Assembly (NCBI RefSeq): GCF_900109095.1
Contig: NZ_FNYZ01000010.1
Coordinates: forward strand, 62,001-126,000
Reading direction: 5' to 3'
DNA: 64,000 nt
Source of the DNA: Sphingobium sp. AP50
GTDB taxonomy: Bacteria > Pseudomonadota > Alphaproteobacteria > Sphingomonadales > Sphingomonadaceae
Below the pieces are notes generated by a model. That model saw only the letters and a program-made list of their open reading frames with translations, had not been told where the DNA came from and searched no databases. Position 1 is the first letter of the stretch. Each line of letters starts with the position of its first letter. A program made the translations under genes and the position numbers. Shown piece after piece: positions 28,561 to 36,954 of this stretch.

Positions 28561-29727
28561 ATGAGTTTCGCCGCAATTCTCAGCGCCAGCAGGCCAACCG
28601 CCGATTCGCCCGCGGGGCTGCGGGCCAGCCTGCATTTCGCCGGCCAGACACTGGTCGAATATCAGGCGCGTCAGGCCGTGCAGGCCGGCGCCGATCGCAT
28701 TCTGATTCTGGTCAGCGTGATTACCCCGGCGGTGTCGCAAGCAGTCGACCGGTTGAGCGCGGACGGCATCGCGGTCGCGCTGGTGCGCGACATGGTGTCG
28801 ATGGTGCGCGATGCGCCGCGTGACAGCGACGTGCTGCTGGTCGCCGATGGCGCGGTCGTGGCGCAGGCGCATTTCGCGAATATCGGCGGGATCGATGGCA
28901 ATGCGCTGCTGGTTGCGGATGACAGCCGGGCCAGTGCGCCGCTGGAGCGGATCGATGCCGGGCAGCGCTGGGCAGGACTGGCGCGGATCAGCCCCGACCT
29001 GTTGTTCGGCACGCTGGACATGATCGGCGACTGGGATCTGGCGCTGACTTTGGTCCGGGCGGCGGTGCAGGGCGGCGCGCGTCGCATCACCGTGTCGCAG
29101 GATGATTTGCTGGAAGGGCGGGTCGCGCTGGTCGAAACGCAGCAGCAGGCCGATCTGGTGGCACAGGCAGTCACGGCTGCGGGCGCTTCGGCGGCGCGGG
29201 CGCGCGGCGGCATCGAACATTATGCGCTGGCACGGCTGGCGCGGCGGATCAGCCCGCCCTTGATGCGGACGCAGGTGCCCGCCGCGCAGGTACGGATCGC
29301 GGCCATGGCGCTGGGCGCGATCGCGCTGGTGCCGATCGAACTTTTGTGGACGGCGACCGGCTTCTGCCTGTTGCTGCTGGCGCTGCTGCTGGCGGAGACG
29401 GCCGACCGGCTGGACGAATTGTCGCTGCGCACGCCGCCTACGGGCTGGACCGCCTTTGTCACGCCGGGCTTTGCGCTGGTCGGGATCGCGCTGGCCGGTG
29501 GCAATGCGATCGCGACCTATCTGGCGCTGTTGCTGGCGATGATCCTGCTGGCGGATCGCTGGCGCCGGACGGGCGCGGCGCGGGTGTGGATGATCGTGAC
29601 GCCGGGGACGGCGCTGATCCTGTTGCTGCTGGGTGGTCTGCTCGGCGCGCTGGCGACCGGATATGATGTCGCGATGGTCGCTGTGATCGCATCGGTCGGG
29701 GCGATTTTGTTGCGTCGGCCGGACTGA
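28561..29727 (+). CDS. Nucleotidyltransferase-like domain with C-terminal membrane helices
   Basis: A 388-residue protein. Residues 1-210 have an alternating alpha/beta pattern like GT-A/NTP-transferase folds (LVEYQARQAVQAGADRILILV, DVLLVADGAVVAQAHF, DWDLALTLVRAAVQGG), although no clear GxGTR-type nucleotide loop is visible. Residues about 240-385 hold six or so hydrophobic helices. The start at 28561 removes a 35-residue basic leader that looks non-coding. It may be an inner-membrane enzyme of lipid or polyol phosphate metabolism; that is a guess from architecture. Confidence 0.72.
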   Translation: MSFAAILSASRPTADSPAGLRASLHFAGQTLVEYQARQAVQAGADRILILVSVITPAVSQAVDRLSADGIAVALVRDMVSMVRDAPRDSDVLLVADGAVVAQAHFANIGGIDGNALLVADDSRASAPLERIDAGQRWAGLARISPDLLFGTLDMIGDWDLALTLVRAAVQGGARRITVSQDDLLEGRVALVETQQQADLVAQAVTAAGASAARARGGIEHYALARLARRISPPLMRTQVPAAQVRIAAMALGAIALVPIELLWTATGFCLLLLALLLAETADRLDELSLRTPPTGWTAFVTPGFALVGIALAGGNAIATYLALLLAMILLADRWRRTGAARVWMIVTPGTALILLLLGGLLGALATGYDVAMVAVIASVGAILLRRPD

Positions 29728-29816
29728 CTATCGGCCCCTGACTATTTGTTTCAGGGCGGGATTTTCCCCCCGCAGGGTTTAGTGCATTTTAACGACGTGT
29801 AGCTATGGTGCCCGGC

Positions 29817-30902
29817 ATGAGCGCCTATTCGTCCCATACCGGCACGGCCATGGCGGGCAGCTGGCCGATGGCGCGTGTCATGGCGGGCATGTCCGCCGTG
29901 CCGGTGACGCATGCAATCGACCTTGCCTTTTTCTTTCCGGCCGACGCGCCCGTGCGGCATGATGCGTTGATCGCGGAAACGCGGCGGCATCTGGGCGGCT
30001 GTATCGCGGCGGTCGAAATGGCGCTGCGTCTGTCGATGGATCATGCGCCGGGTGTTAGCGCCGCGCTGGACCGGTGCGCCGATCCGCTGGCCTGGCCGAT
30101 GGTGCGGGCGCAGCCCAGCCTGCTGGCCCCCGGACTGCTGGCCCATATGCAAATGCGTGCGGGCGTGACGCTGATGCTGCGGCCGTTCGGGCAGGCAGAT
30201 ATCGAACAGGCGGAGGAAGCGGACGGGCCATTGCCGACCAGCGATCATCCCGAATTGGGCGATGCGGTGTCGGCGCTGGCGCTGGCCGAGGGGCGCTGGC
30301 TGATGCCGGGAGGCGAGGTGCAGCCGATGCGGCCGGACCTGCCGGCCGAACATTTTGCCGAACTGGTGTGGACGGTGGCGGCCTGTCTGGCGACGGCGGC
30401 GCAGCGCATCATGGCTGATGGCGGCGATGCTGTGCCGGCGGCGTTCGAGCGGGCCGTCTGGAAATTGCTGGCCGATCATGACGAAGGCGCGGGGCCGATC
30501 GCGCAGGCGGACCGGCTGGTGCGCCAGATGGGTGAGGCCGCTGATGCGCCGGACCTGCCGGGCAAGGCGCTGGAGCAACGGCGCTTCCTGCTGTTCGTGG
30601 CGCTGGCGGCGCGGCGGTTGCGGATGGACAGCGTGCAGGTAACGGACATGCTGCTACTCGGCCCGCTGAGCGACTTGGCGCTGCTGTGTCGCGCACTGGG
30701 CGGATCGGATGGCGATTATCGCCATCTAATGATGGCTTTGCGGCCGGTGCGTCCGGCCCTGACCGATATTGTCATCGTGGCGGAGGCGGACCGCTATCAG
30801 GCCATGAGCGATCCGCAGGTCGAGGCGGCGATGCAGGCACTGCGCACGCCCGCGACCTTCCGCGCGAAGCTGGATCATTTGCGGGCGGTCTCCGCCGCAT
30901 GA
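29817..30902 (+). CDS. Helical hypothetical protein coupled to the kinase-like gene (DUF2336-like)
   Basis: A 361-residue, largely helical cytoplasmic protein without membrane segments. The helical pairs (PLAWPMVRAQPSLLAPGLLAHM, FERAVWKLLADHDEGAG, EQRRFLLFVALAARRLRMDS) resemble the HEAT-like DUF2336 family of alphaproteobacteria, though I hold this loosely. The stop overlaps the start of the kinase-like gene (ATGA at 30899-30902), so the two are translationally coupled and probably act together. Start may be 29817 or 29805; no strong RBS decides it. Confidence 0.7.
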   Translation: MSAYSSHTGTAMAGSWPMARVMAGMSAVPVTHAIDLAFFFPADAPVRHDALIAETRRHLGGCIAAVEMALRLSMDHAPGVSAALDRCADPLAWPMVRAQPSLLAPGLLAHMQMRAGVTLMLRPFGQADIEQAEEADGPLPTSDHPELGDAVSALALAEGRWLMPGGEVQPMRPDLPAEHFAELVWTVAACLATAAQRIMADGGDAVPAAFERAVWKLLADHDEGAGPIAQADRLVRQMGEAADAPDLPGKALEQRRFLLFVALAARRLRMDSVQVTDMLLLGPLSDLALLCRALGGSDGDYRHLMMALRPVRPALTDIVIVAEADRYQAMSDPQVEAAMQALRTPATFRAKLDHLRAVSAA

Positions 30903-32278
30903 CGATACCGTCCCATCCGGTTGTTGTTCGCGCCATGCTGGCCGCCGACGGCCGGTTGCTGAGCGCTGATCCGCCTTTGCTGGCGTTGCAGCGGGAGGCT
31001 GGGGCCGATCTGGGCGTGCCGATCGCGGTGCCGCAACTGGCGACGATCGCGCGGCTGGCGGGGCGGCTGGGGATCACGCTGTCGCGCCCGGTGGTCGCCG
31101 CCTGCGAGCGGGGCGATATCGACATGTGGGTGCGCGCCAAGCCGGAAGAAGGCGGGGTCAGCCTGTCCGTGGTGGACTGGCGCGAGCGGCCCACGGTTGC
31201 CGATCCGGTCGACAATGGGCAGCGCGACGCGGATATCGCGGCACTGGCCGAAGGGTGGAACTGGCAGATCGATACGCAGTTGCGATTCGAAATGGTGCTG
31301 GAGGGGATGGGAGAGGCCGGAGCGCTGCCCGCCGATCCGCCGGTGCCGGGCAGTCGCTTTTCCAGCTATTTCCAGCTTCAGCCCGATGCGGATGGTGACA
31401 TGGCGATGCTACGTGGCTTTGCCCAGCGCCGCGCCTTTCGCGATCAGCAGGCGGTGCTGGCGAAGGATGCGGGCAGCCGGTTCCGGCTGTCGGCCTATCC
31501 GACTTTCGATCTGTCGGGACAGCTCAAGGGCTATCGCGGCACAGCCTTCCCGCTGGTGCAGGCGGTCGTGGCGCCGATGGTCGAGGATCAGCCGCTGGCC
31601 CTCTATCCCGCCGAATTCGGGCGGCGGCTGGACCGGTCGCTGCGCCAGCCGCTGGGGCGGATCATCGCCAATGCCGATACGATCAGCGCCCAACTGGAAG
31701 GGCCGTTGCGCCCGGATTATGCCGGTTATGCCAGCGATATCGCGGTGGCGGGGCGGCATCTGATGGCGCTGGTCGATGATCTGGCGGATTTGCAGGCAAT
31801 CGACCGGCCGGATTTCAGCGTGATCGCCGAAGAGGTGGATCTGGCCGATCTGGGTCGGCGCGCGGCCGGATTGCTGGCGGTCAAGGCGCTGGACCGGCGG
31901 ATAAAGATCGTACCGCCATCGGGCGATGCGACGCTGCTGGCCACCGGGGAATTTCGGCGGGTGCTCCAGATATTGGTCAATCTGATCGGCAATGCGGTGC
32001 GCTATTCGCCCGAGGATACGGAGGTGCGCGTCGCCACCGAATGGGAGAGCGGGCAGGCGCGTATCGCGGTGATCGATCAGGGGACGGGCGTTGCCCCGGC
32101 CGATCGCGAGCGCATATTCGAGAAGTTCGAGCGATTGGGTCGGGACGATGCCGGTGGCAGCGGCCTTGGCCTTTATATCTCCCGCCGGCTGGCGCGGGCG
32201 ATGGGCGGCGATATCGTCATCGGCGGCGCGCCGGGCGAGGGCGCGCGGTTCATCCTGTCCTTGCCGGTTTCGGGTTAA
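30899..32278 (+). CDS. Sensor histidine-kinase-like ATPase lacking the H-box histidine
   Basis: A 459-residue protein with no membrane helix. The N-terminal about 230 residues are a sensor region of unknown type. The dimerisation helix reads RRLDRSLRQPLGRIIANADT, where the usual S-H-E-L-R-T-P-L has Arg246 in place of His. The ATPase domain is intact: N box LVNLIGNAVRYSPED, G1 DQGTGVAPADRERIFEKF and G2 GSGLGLYISRRLARAMGG. It may bind ATP and signal by conformation, or phosphorylate elsewhere. No response regulator gene is adjacent. The 4-bp overlap ties it to the preceding gene. Confidence 0.82.
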   Translation: MTIPSHPVVVRAMLAADGRLLSADPPLLALQREAGADLGVPIAVPQLATIARLAGRLGITLSRPVVAACERGDIDMWVRAKPEEGGVSLSVVDWRERPTVADPVDNGQRDADIAALAEGWNWQIDTQLRFEMVLEGMGEAGALPADPPVPGSRFSSYFQLQPDADGDMAMLRGFAQRRAFRDQQAVLAKDAGSRFRLSAYPTFDLSGQLKGYRGTAFPLVQAVVAPMVEDQPLALYPAEFGRRLDRSLRQPLGRIIANADTISAQLEGPLRPDYAGYASDIAVAGRHLMALVDDLADLQAIDRPDFSVIAEEVDLADLGRRAAGLLAVKALDRRIKIVPPSGDATLLATGEFRRVLQILVNLIGNAVRYSPEDTEVRVATEWESGQARIAVIDQGTGVAPADRERIFEKFERLGRDDAGGSGLGLYISRRLARAMGGDIVIGGAPGEGARFILSLPVSG

Positions 32279-32303
32279 GGCGAGAGGGGAACTCCGCCCT
32301 ATT

Positions 32304-32527
32304 CCGTTCGTCCTGAGTAGCCCCTTCGACTGCCTGCCAAGGTCCAAAGCAGGCACGTGACTGCTTTGGACCTTGGCAGGCATTGAGCGAAGTCGAAATG
32401 GCGTATCGAAGGATCGGTGCTTCGATACTTGAACAGGTGAACCATCCCCCGGATGGTTCAGGATCGTCCGGGGGATGATCCGACCTGTTCAACTTCGACA
32501 AGCTCAGCCCCTACTCAGCACGAACGG
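32304..32527. repeat. Dispersed repeat copy D with two nested inverted repeats
   Basis: Outer inverted units CGTTCGTCCTGAGTAG (32305-32320) and CTACTCAGCACGAACGG (32511-32527) bound the element. Inside, 32331-32352 is perfectly complementary to 32361-32382 (22-bp arms, 8-nt loop). A second fold has TTGAACAGGT (32429-32438) against 32483-32492, and CATCCCCCGGA (32443-32453) against 32467-32477. The space between the kinase-like gene and the hydrolase terminator is filled by this element. Confidence 0.88.
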
Positions 32528-32562
32528 TTCTATTTAAGGCTCGGGGTTTCGGGTTAAAACAA

Positions 32563-32590
32563 AAAGGGCCGCCTTTTCAGGCAGCCCTTT
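32563..32590 (-). terminator. Intrinsic terminator after the alpha/beta hydrolase gene
   Basis: AAAGGGCCGCCT at 32563-32574 pairs with AGGCAGCCCTTT at 32579-32590 (one mismatch, 4-nt loop). On the minus strand the stem is followed by a T-rich tract, fitting the end of the hydrolase transcript; it could also stop transcription from the kinase side. Confidence 0.82.
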
Positions 32591-32612
32591 CTTTATCAGC
32601 CATGGCCGGAGG

Positions 32613-33269
32613 TCAGCGGATCGGCGAATCCGGCGACAGGCGCATGTCGAGATAATTATCGACCGACTTCATCAACTGGTCGAGTTCATGCTCGAAGAAA
32701 TGGTTCGCGCCCTTGATCTCGTCATGATGGATGGTGATGCCCTTCTGCGTGCGCAGCTTGTCCACCAGCTTCTGGACGGCGCTGGCGGTCACCACTTCGT
32801 CCGACGTGCCCTGCACGATGATGCCCGACGAGGGGCAGGGGGCGAGGAAGGAGAAGTCATACATGTTCGCGGGCGGCGCGACCGAGATGAAGCCACGGAT
32901 TTCCGGGCGGCGCATCAGCAATTGCATGCCGATCCACGCGCCGAAGGAGAAGCCGGCAATCCAGGTGGTCTGCGCTTCGGGGTGAAAGCTCTGCACCCAG
33001 TCGAGCGCCGCTGCCGCATCGGAGAGTTCGCCGATGCCATTGTCGAACGTGCCCTGGCTGCGGCCGACGCCCCGGAAGTTGAAGCGCAACACGGCAAAGC
33101 CGCGCTTCACGAAGGTCTTGTACATCGCCTGGGTGATGCGGTCGTTCATCGTGCCGCCGCCCTGCGGATGCGGGTGCAGGATCATGGCGACCGGCGCGCG
33201 CGGGCGGGGCGGGGGGCTGAAGCGGCCTTCGAGGCGACCTTCGGGTCCGGTGAAAATGACGTCGGGCAT
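32613..33269 (-). CDS. Alpha/beta hydrolase (serine hydrolase, dienelactone-hydrolase-like)
   Basis: A 218-residue alpha/beta-hydrolase. It has the oxyanion-side segment AMILHPHPQGGGTMND, the family's RFNFRGVGRSQGTFDNG, the nucleophile elbow IAGFSFGAWIG (Ser in G-F-S-F-G) and the terminal His in GANHFFEHEL. The expected acid is in VQGTSDEVV. This group is often annotated as alpha/beta superfamily hydrolase of unknown substrate, common in alphaproteobacteria. It is divergent from the cysteine desulfurase genes. Confidence 0.88.
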   Translation of the reverse strand: MPDVIFTGPEGRLEGRFSPPPRPRAPVAMILHPHPQGGGTMNDRITQAMYKTFVKRGFAVLRFNFRGVGRSQGTFDNGIGELSDAAAALDWVQSFHPEAQTTWIAGFSFGAWIGMQLLMRRPEIRGFISVAPPANMYDFSFLAPCPSSGIIVQGTSDEVVTASAVQKLVDKLRTQKGITIHHDEIKGANHFFEHELDQLMKSVDNYLDMRLSPDSPIR

Positions 33270-33396
33270 GGCACCTGTTATGGTTCTGGGCCGCCTTTAT
33301 GGGGCAGCAGGGATAGGATCGGTGCGCACGCCAAGGCTATCGCTGGCGCGGCGCGGCAAACCGCCTATATAGATGCCGCCGCCATTTCCGCAATCA

Positions 33397-34452
33397 ATGA
33401 GTAACGCTCGCTTGGCCGCCAAACGCCTTTATCTCGATCATGCCGCGACCACCCCGATGCTGCCGCAGGCGCAGGCGGCGATGGTGGCGGCGCTTTCCAA
33501 CTGGGCCAACCCGTCCAGCCCTCACGCCGACGGCCGGGCCGCCCGCGCCACGCTGGAGGATGCGCGCAAGCGGATCGCTGCGGCGCTGGGATGGGATGGG
33601 CATGTCATCTTTACCTCCGGCGCGAGCGAGGCGATCGCCATCGGCCTGTTGCGGGCCAAGGCGGGGCGGATCATGACGTCGCCGGTTGAGCATGACGCCG
33701 TGCTGCGCGTGGCCAAGGGGGCTGAGCTGTTGGCGGTGGATGGGGATGGCATCGTGCAAAGCGCCGTTCGTCTCGAACCTGTCGGAACGATCATCGCTAT
33801 CCAGCACGTCAACAATGAAACCGGCGTGATCCAGCCGCTCGACCGGATCGATCGTGACGGGGCCATTCTGTTCGCCGATTGCGCCCAGAGTGCGGGCAAG
33901 CTGGTACTGCCGGATGCGGACATGATCGCGATCAGCGCGCATAAATTCGGTGGGCCGCCGGGCATCGGCGCGCTGCTGATCCGTGATCTGGCCCTGATCG
34001 AGCCGAGCGGCGGGCAGGAGCAGGGCTATCGCGCGGGGACGGAAAATCTGCCCGCCATATTGGCGATGGTGGCTGCGCTGGAGGCGCGGGAAGACTGGTT
34101 GCCCCGCGCGGCGGATTTGCGCGCCCGGCTGGATGCGGGGATCGAGGCGGCGGGCGGCATCATCGTCGCGCGCGATGCGCCGCGCATCCCGGCCATTGCC
34201 AGCTATCGCATGCCTGGCCTGTCGGCGCGTGCGCAACTGATCCAGTTCGACCTCAAGGGGATATCGGTGTCGGCGGGCAGCGCCTGTTCATCCGGATCGC
34301 TCAAGACCAGCCATGTGCTGGGGGCGATGGGGTGGGAGGATGCGGCCGCGTCTGAAGTGGTGCGCGTCAGCTTTGGCCCGCAAACTGGTGACAGCGAAGT
34401 GGACAGTTTCCTGGCCGTGTGGACCGCGATGGCGCACAGGGCAAGATCATGA
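33397..34452 (+). CDS. Cysteine desulfurase, first of a tandem pair (NifS/IscS-like)
   Basis: A 351-residue PLP enzyme. It has LYLDHAATTPML at the N-terminus, the loop HVNNETGVIQP, the PLP-lysine in AISAHKFGGPPGIGAL, and the catalytic loop SAGSACSSGSLKTSHVLG with the persulfide-forming Cys. It takes sulfur from cysteine for Fe-S clusters or thio-modifications. It is shorter than IscS (about 400). The stop overlaps the second desulfurase by 4 bp (ATGA). The start at 33397 (MSNARLAAKRLYLDH) is preferred over the in-frame ATG at 33373. Confidence 0.92.
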   Translation: MSNARLAAKRLYLDHAATTPMLPQAQAAMVAALSNWANPSSPHADGRAARATLEDARKRIAAALGWDGHVIFTSGASEAIAIGLLRAKAGRIMTSPVEHDAVLRVAKGAELLAVDGDGIVQSAVRLEPVGTIIAIQHVNNETGVIQPLDRIDRDGAILFADCAQSAGKLVLPDADMIAISAHKFGGPPGIGALLIRDLALIEPSGGQEQGYRAGTENLPAILAMVAALEAREDWLPRAADLRARLDAGIEAAGGIIVARDAPRIPAIASYRMPGLSARAQLIQFDLKGISVSAGSACSSGSLKTSHVLGAMGWEDAAASEVVRVSFGPQTGDSEVDSFLAVWTAMAHRARS

Positions 34453-35537
34453 TCTATCTGGATTATCAGGCGACCACGCCGCTGGCGCCCGAAGCGTTCG
34501 AGGCGATGGTGCCCTTGCTGCGCGACCAATTTGCCAACCCGCATAGCGCGCACCGGCTGGGCCGCGCCGCCGCCGCGCAGGTGGAGGTGGCGCGCGACGA
34601 GGTGGCAAGACTGCTGCCGCCCGGCGGGAAATTGCTGTTCACGTCCGGCGCTACAGAGGCGCTGAACATCGCTATTCAGGGTGCGCCCGCCGGTGGCATC
34701 GTCACGATCGCGACCGAACATGCGGCGGTGCTGGATACGGTCGAGGTGCTGGGGCGGACCGGGCGGGATGTGACCGTTCTGCCGGTCGGGACCGATGGTC
34801 TGGTCGATATGGAGGCGGCACGCGCGGCGATCGTTCCGGGTGTCTCGCTCGTTGTCGCGATGCTGGTCAATAATGAGATCGGCGTGATCCAGCCGGCGGA
34901 GGTGCTGGCCGATCTGGCGCATCGGGCGGGGGCGCTGTTCCTGTGCGATGCGGTGCAGGGCTATGGCCGTGTCGCCATCCCCGACAATTGCGACATGGTG
35001 GCAATCAGCGCGCACAAGGTCCACGGACCCAAGGGGATCGGTGCCCTATGGTTGCGAGATGGCGTGAAGCCGGTGCCGCTGATCCATGGTGGCGGGCAGG
35101 AAGGCGGGCTGCGGTCCGGTACGCTCTCGCCCGCTCTGTGCGCCGGTTTCGGTGTCGCCGCGCGGCTGATGCGGGAGAAGGCGGAGGCGGATCGCGTCCA
35201 TGTCGAAGAACTGGCGCTACTGGCGCGCGACCTGTTTGCCGGCTGGACACTGAACGGATCGGATAGCCACCGCTATCCCGGCAATCTCAACCTGCGGCGC
35301 GACGGGATCGATGGCGCCCGGCTGTTGTCCCATTGCCGCACTGTCGCTTTTTCATTGGGAAGTGCTTGCGCAAGCGGGTCCGGCAGGCCTAGCCATGTGC
35401 TGCGCGCGCTGTGGCTGACGGATGGTCAGGCGCGCGGTTCGGTGCGGATCGGCTTTGGCCGTTACACGAGCCGGGATGATGTGGAGAGGGCAGCAGAAGC
35501 ATTGAATGAGGCGGCAGCAGCACAAGCAGCGCCGTGA
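34449..35537 (+). CDS. Cysteine desulfurase, second of a tandem pair (NifS/IscS-like)
   Basis: A 362-residue homologue of the preceding protein, with IYLDYQATTPLAPEAFEAM, LVNNEIGVIQP, lysine in AISAHKVHGPKGIGALW, and Cys loop FSLGSACASGSGRPSHVLRA. All catalytic residues are present in both copies. The two diverge well beyond a recent duplication and may have different sulfur acceptors or form a heterodimer. A GTG or ATG-started ferredoxin follows at once, so the three genes form one Fe-S operon. Confidence 0.94.
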   Translation: MIYLDYQATTPLAPEAFEAMVPLLRDQFANPHSAHRLGRAAAAQVEVARDEVARLLPPGGKLLFTSGATEALNIAIQGAPAGGIVTIATEHAAVLDTVEVLGRTGRDVTVLPVGTDGLVDMEAARAAIVPGVSLVVAMLVNNEIGVIQPAEVLADLAHRAGALFLCDAVQGYGRVAIPDNCDMVAISAHKVHGPKGIGALWLRDGVKPVPLIHGGGQEGGLRSGTLSPALCAGFGVAARLMREKAEADRVHVEELALLARDLFAGWTLNGSDSHRYPGNLNLRRDGIDGARLLSHCRTVAFSLGSACASGSGRPSHVLRALWLTDGQARGSVRIGFGRYTSRDDVERAAEALNEAAAAQAAP

Positions 35538-35548
35538 CAAGGGAGCGC

Positions 35549-35893
35549 ATGCATCACATGATCAGGGTCACCTTCATCAGCGCTGACGGAGAGCGGCGGC
35601 AGGAGGTCGACGCCCCGGCAGGATCGGTCCTGCTGGACGTCGCACAAGCCGCCGGCCAGCCGCTGGAGGGGACATGCGAAGGACAGATGGCCTGTTCCAC
35701 CTGCCATGTGATCGTGGATGCGGCGGATTTTGCCCTTCTGCCCCGCGCAAGCGAGGATGAGGAGGATATGCTGGACCTTGCCGCCGCCGCCACCCGCACC
35801 AGCCGGCTGGCCTGTCAGATCATGTTGGACGGGAAGCTCGACAATCTGACCGTCCGTATTCCCAGTGAATCCTATAATATGCAGGGCATGTGA
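35549..35893 (+). CDS. 2Fe-2S ferredoxin (adrenodoxin type)
   Basis: A 114-residue ferredoxin. The cluster ligands are in GTCEGQMACSTCHVIV with a fourth Cys in TSRLACQIML, the C-x5-C-x2-C-x(n)-C pattern of vertebrate/bacterial adrenodoxin-type proteins used in Fe-S cluster assembly (Fdx). It delivers electrons to the desulfurase/scaffold machinery. Start is uncertain: GTG 35534 overlaps the upstream stop, ATG 35549 lies 3 nt after AAGGGAG, and ATG 35558 lies 12 nt after it. It belongs to the desulfurase operon. Confidence 0.92.
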   Translation: MHHMIRVTFISADGERRQEVDAPAGSVLLDVAQAAGQPLEGTCEGQMACSTCHVIVDAADFALLPRASEDEEDMLDLAAAATRTSRLACQIMLDGKLDNLTVRIPSESYNMQGM

Positions 35894-35901
35894 CCGCACC
35901 C

Positions 35902-36867
35902 ATGAAGACTTTGACCGCCTTGGCCGCATTGGCGCTGTTGGCCGCTCCTTCCCTTGCCGCCGACAAGAAGAAAGCGCCTGCCAAGGAGCCGGTGCCGACC
36001 GGACGGCTGGATTCGCTGATGCCGAGCGCACCTCGCTATCTGGTGCCGCAATCGGCGTTGACGGAGGTGCGCAATCCCAAGACGATCGAGGAAGAGACGG
36101 GCGGCCGGCTGGGCGTGGCGCTGGTCGACAAGAGTGGCGCATTGCTGCTGGGGTTCAACCGGGACGAGCGGTTCGCCATGTGTTCGACCTTCAAGGCGCC
36201 GATGGCGGCCGCCGTGCTGACCGGCGCGGATGCCGGCAAGTTCGGGCTGAGCGGGGAAATCCCCTTCGGCAAGGATGATATCCTCGATTACGCGCCGGTG
36301 GTGAAGAAGAACAAGAAACGCGGCCGGATGAGCATGGGCGAACTGGCGCAGGCGGCGGTCGAGGTGAGCGACAATAGCGCCGCCAACCTGCTGCTGCCGA
36401 TGCTGGGCGGGCCCGAGGGTCTGACGGCCTTCATGCGGGCGCATGGCGACAGCGTGACGCGGCTGGATCGCAATGAGCCGACGCTGAATGAAAATGCGGA
36501 GGGCGACCCGCGCGACACCACCACGCCGGCGGCGATGGCGGGGTTGATGGGGCGCCTGTTCTTCAACGACATGAAGCCGGAAAGCGCCGACAAGCTGCGC
36601 GCCTGGTTCAATGCCAGCAGCACCGGCGACAATCGCATCAAGGCGGGCCTGCCGACGGGCTGGACGTCGGGCAGCAAGACCGGCACCTGTGGCACCGCCT
36701 ATAATGACGTGGCGCTGGTGAAGTCGCCAACGGGGGACGAATATATATTGGCTGTCTATCTCGACCGGCCGACGGTCGACGCCAAGAAGGCCGAGGCCGC
36801 GATCGCGGAAACGGCGCAGGCGGCGCTATCCTTCGTCGCGAAGGCGCAGAAGAGCGGGCTTCAGTAA
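35902..36867 (+). CDS. bla: Class A beta-lactamase with Cys69/Cys238 pair
   Basis: A 321-residue exported enzyme with a signal peptide MKTLTALAALALLAAPSLA. All class A motifs are present: S-x-x-K in MCSTFKAP (Ser70, Lys73), SDN in EVSDNSAAN, E166 and N170 in EPTLNEN, and KTG in GSKTGTCGT. The only two cysteines sit at Ambler 69 and 238, the pair that forms the disulfide of KPC, SME and IMI/NMC carbapenemases. It hydrolyses beta-lactams in the periplasm. A GTG at 35890 is an alternative start; the ATG at 35902 gives the better signal peptide. Whether it hydrolyses carbapenems cannot be read from sequence. Confidence 0.9.
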   Translation: MKTLTALAALALLAAPSLAADKKKAPAKEPVPTGRLDSLMPSAPRYLVPQSALTEVRNPKTIEEETGGRLGVALVDKSGALLLGFNRDERFAMCSTFKAPMAAAVLTGADAGKFGLSGEIPFGKDDILDYAPVVKKNKKRGRMSMGELAQAAVEVSDNSAANLLLPMLGGPEGLTAFMRAHGDSVTRLDRNEPTLNENAEGDPRDTTTPAAMAGLMGRLFFNDMKPESADKLRAWFNASSTGDNRIKAGLPTGWTSGSKTGTCGTAYNDVALVKSPTGDEYILAVYLDRPTVDAKKAEAAIAETAQAALSFVAKAQKSGLQ

Positions 36868-36877
36868 ATCTGGAATG

Positions 36878-36905
36878 CCGTGCTCCTGTTTTCGCGGGAG
36901 CACGG
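36878..36905. repeat. Short inverted repeat after bla
   Basis: CCGTGCTCC at 36878-36886 pairs exactly with 36897-36905. There is no clear T-run after it, so it is either a weak terminator for bla or a small dispersed repeat. Confidence 0.6.
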
Positions 36906-36920
36906 AGTGTATAGACCCCC

Positions 36921-36948
36921 TTGCCAAGCGGTTAGCACTTCTGCATAT
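36921..36948 (+). promoter_or_regulatory. Candidate promoter for SRP RNA
   Basis: TTGCCA and GCATAT are spaced by 16 bp, with transcription expected to start near 36955. The -10 match is imperfect. Confidence 0.4.
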
Positions 36949-36954
36949 GCCGCG

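Noticed and set aside
35902..36867. PBP-type D,D-peptidase instead of beta-lactamase
   Set aside because: The E166-N170 omega loop and SDN/KTG set are specific for class A beta-lactamases.
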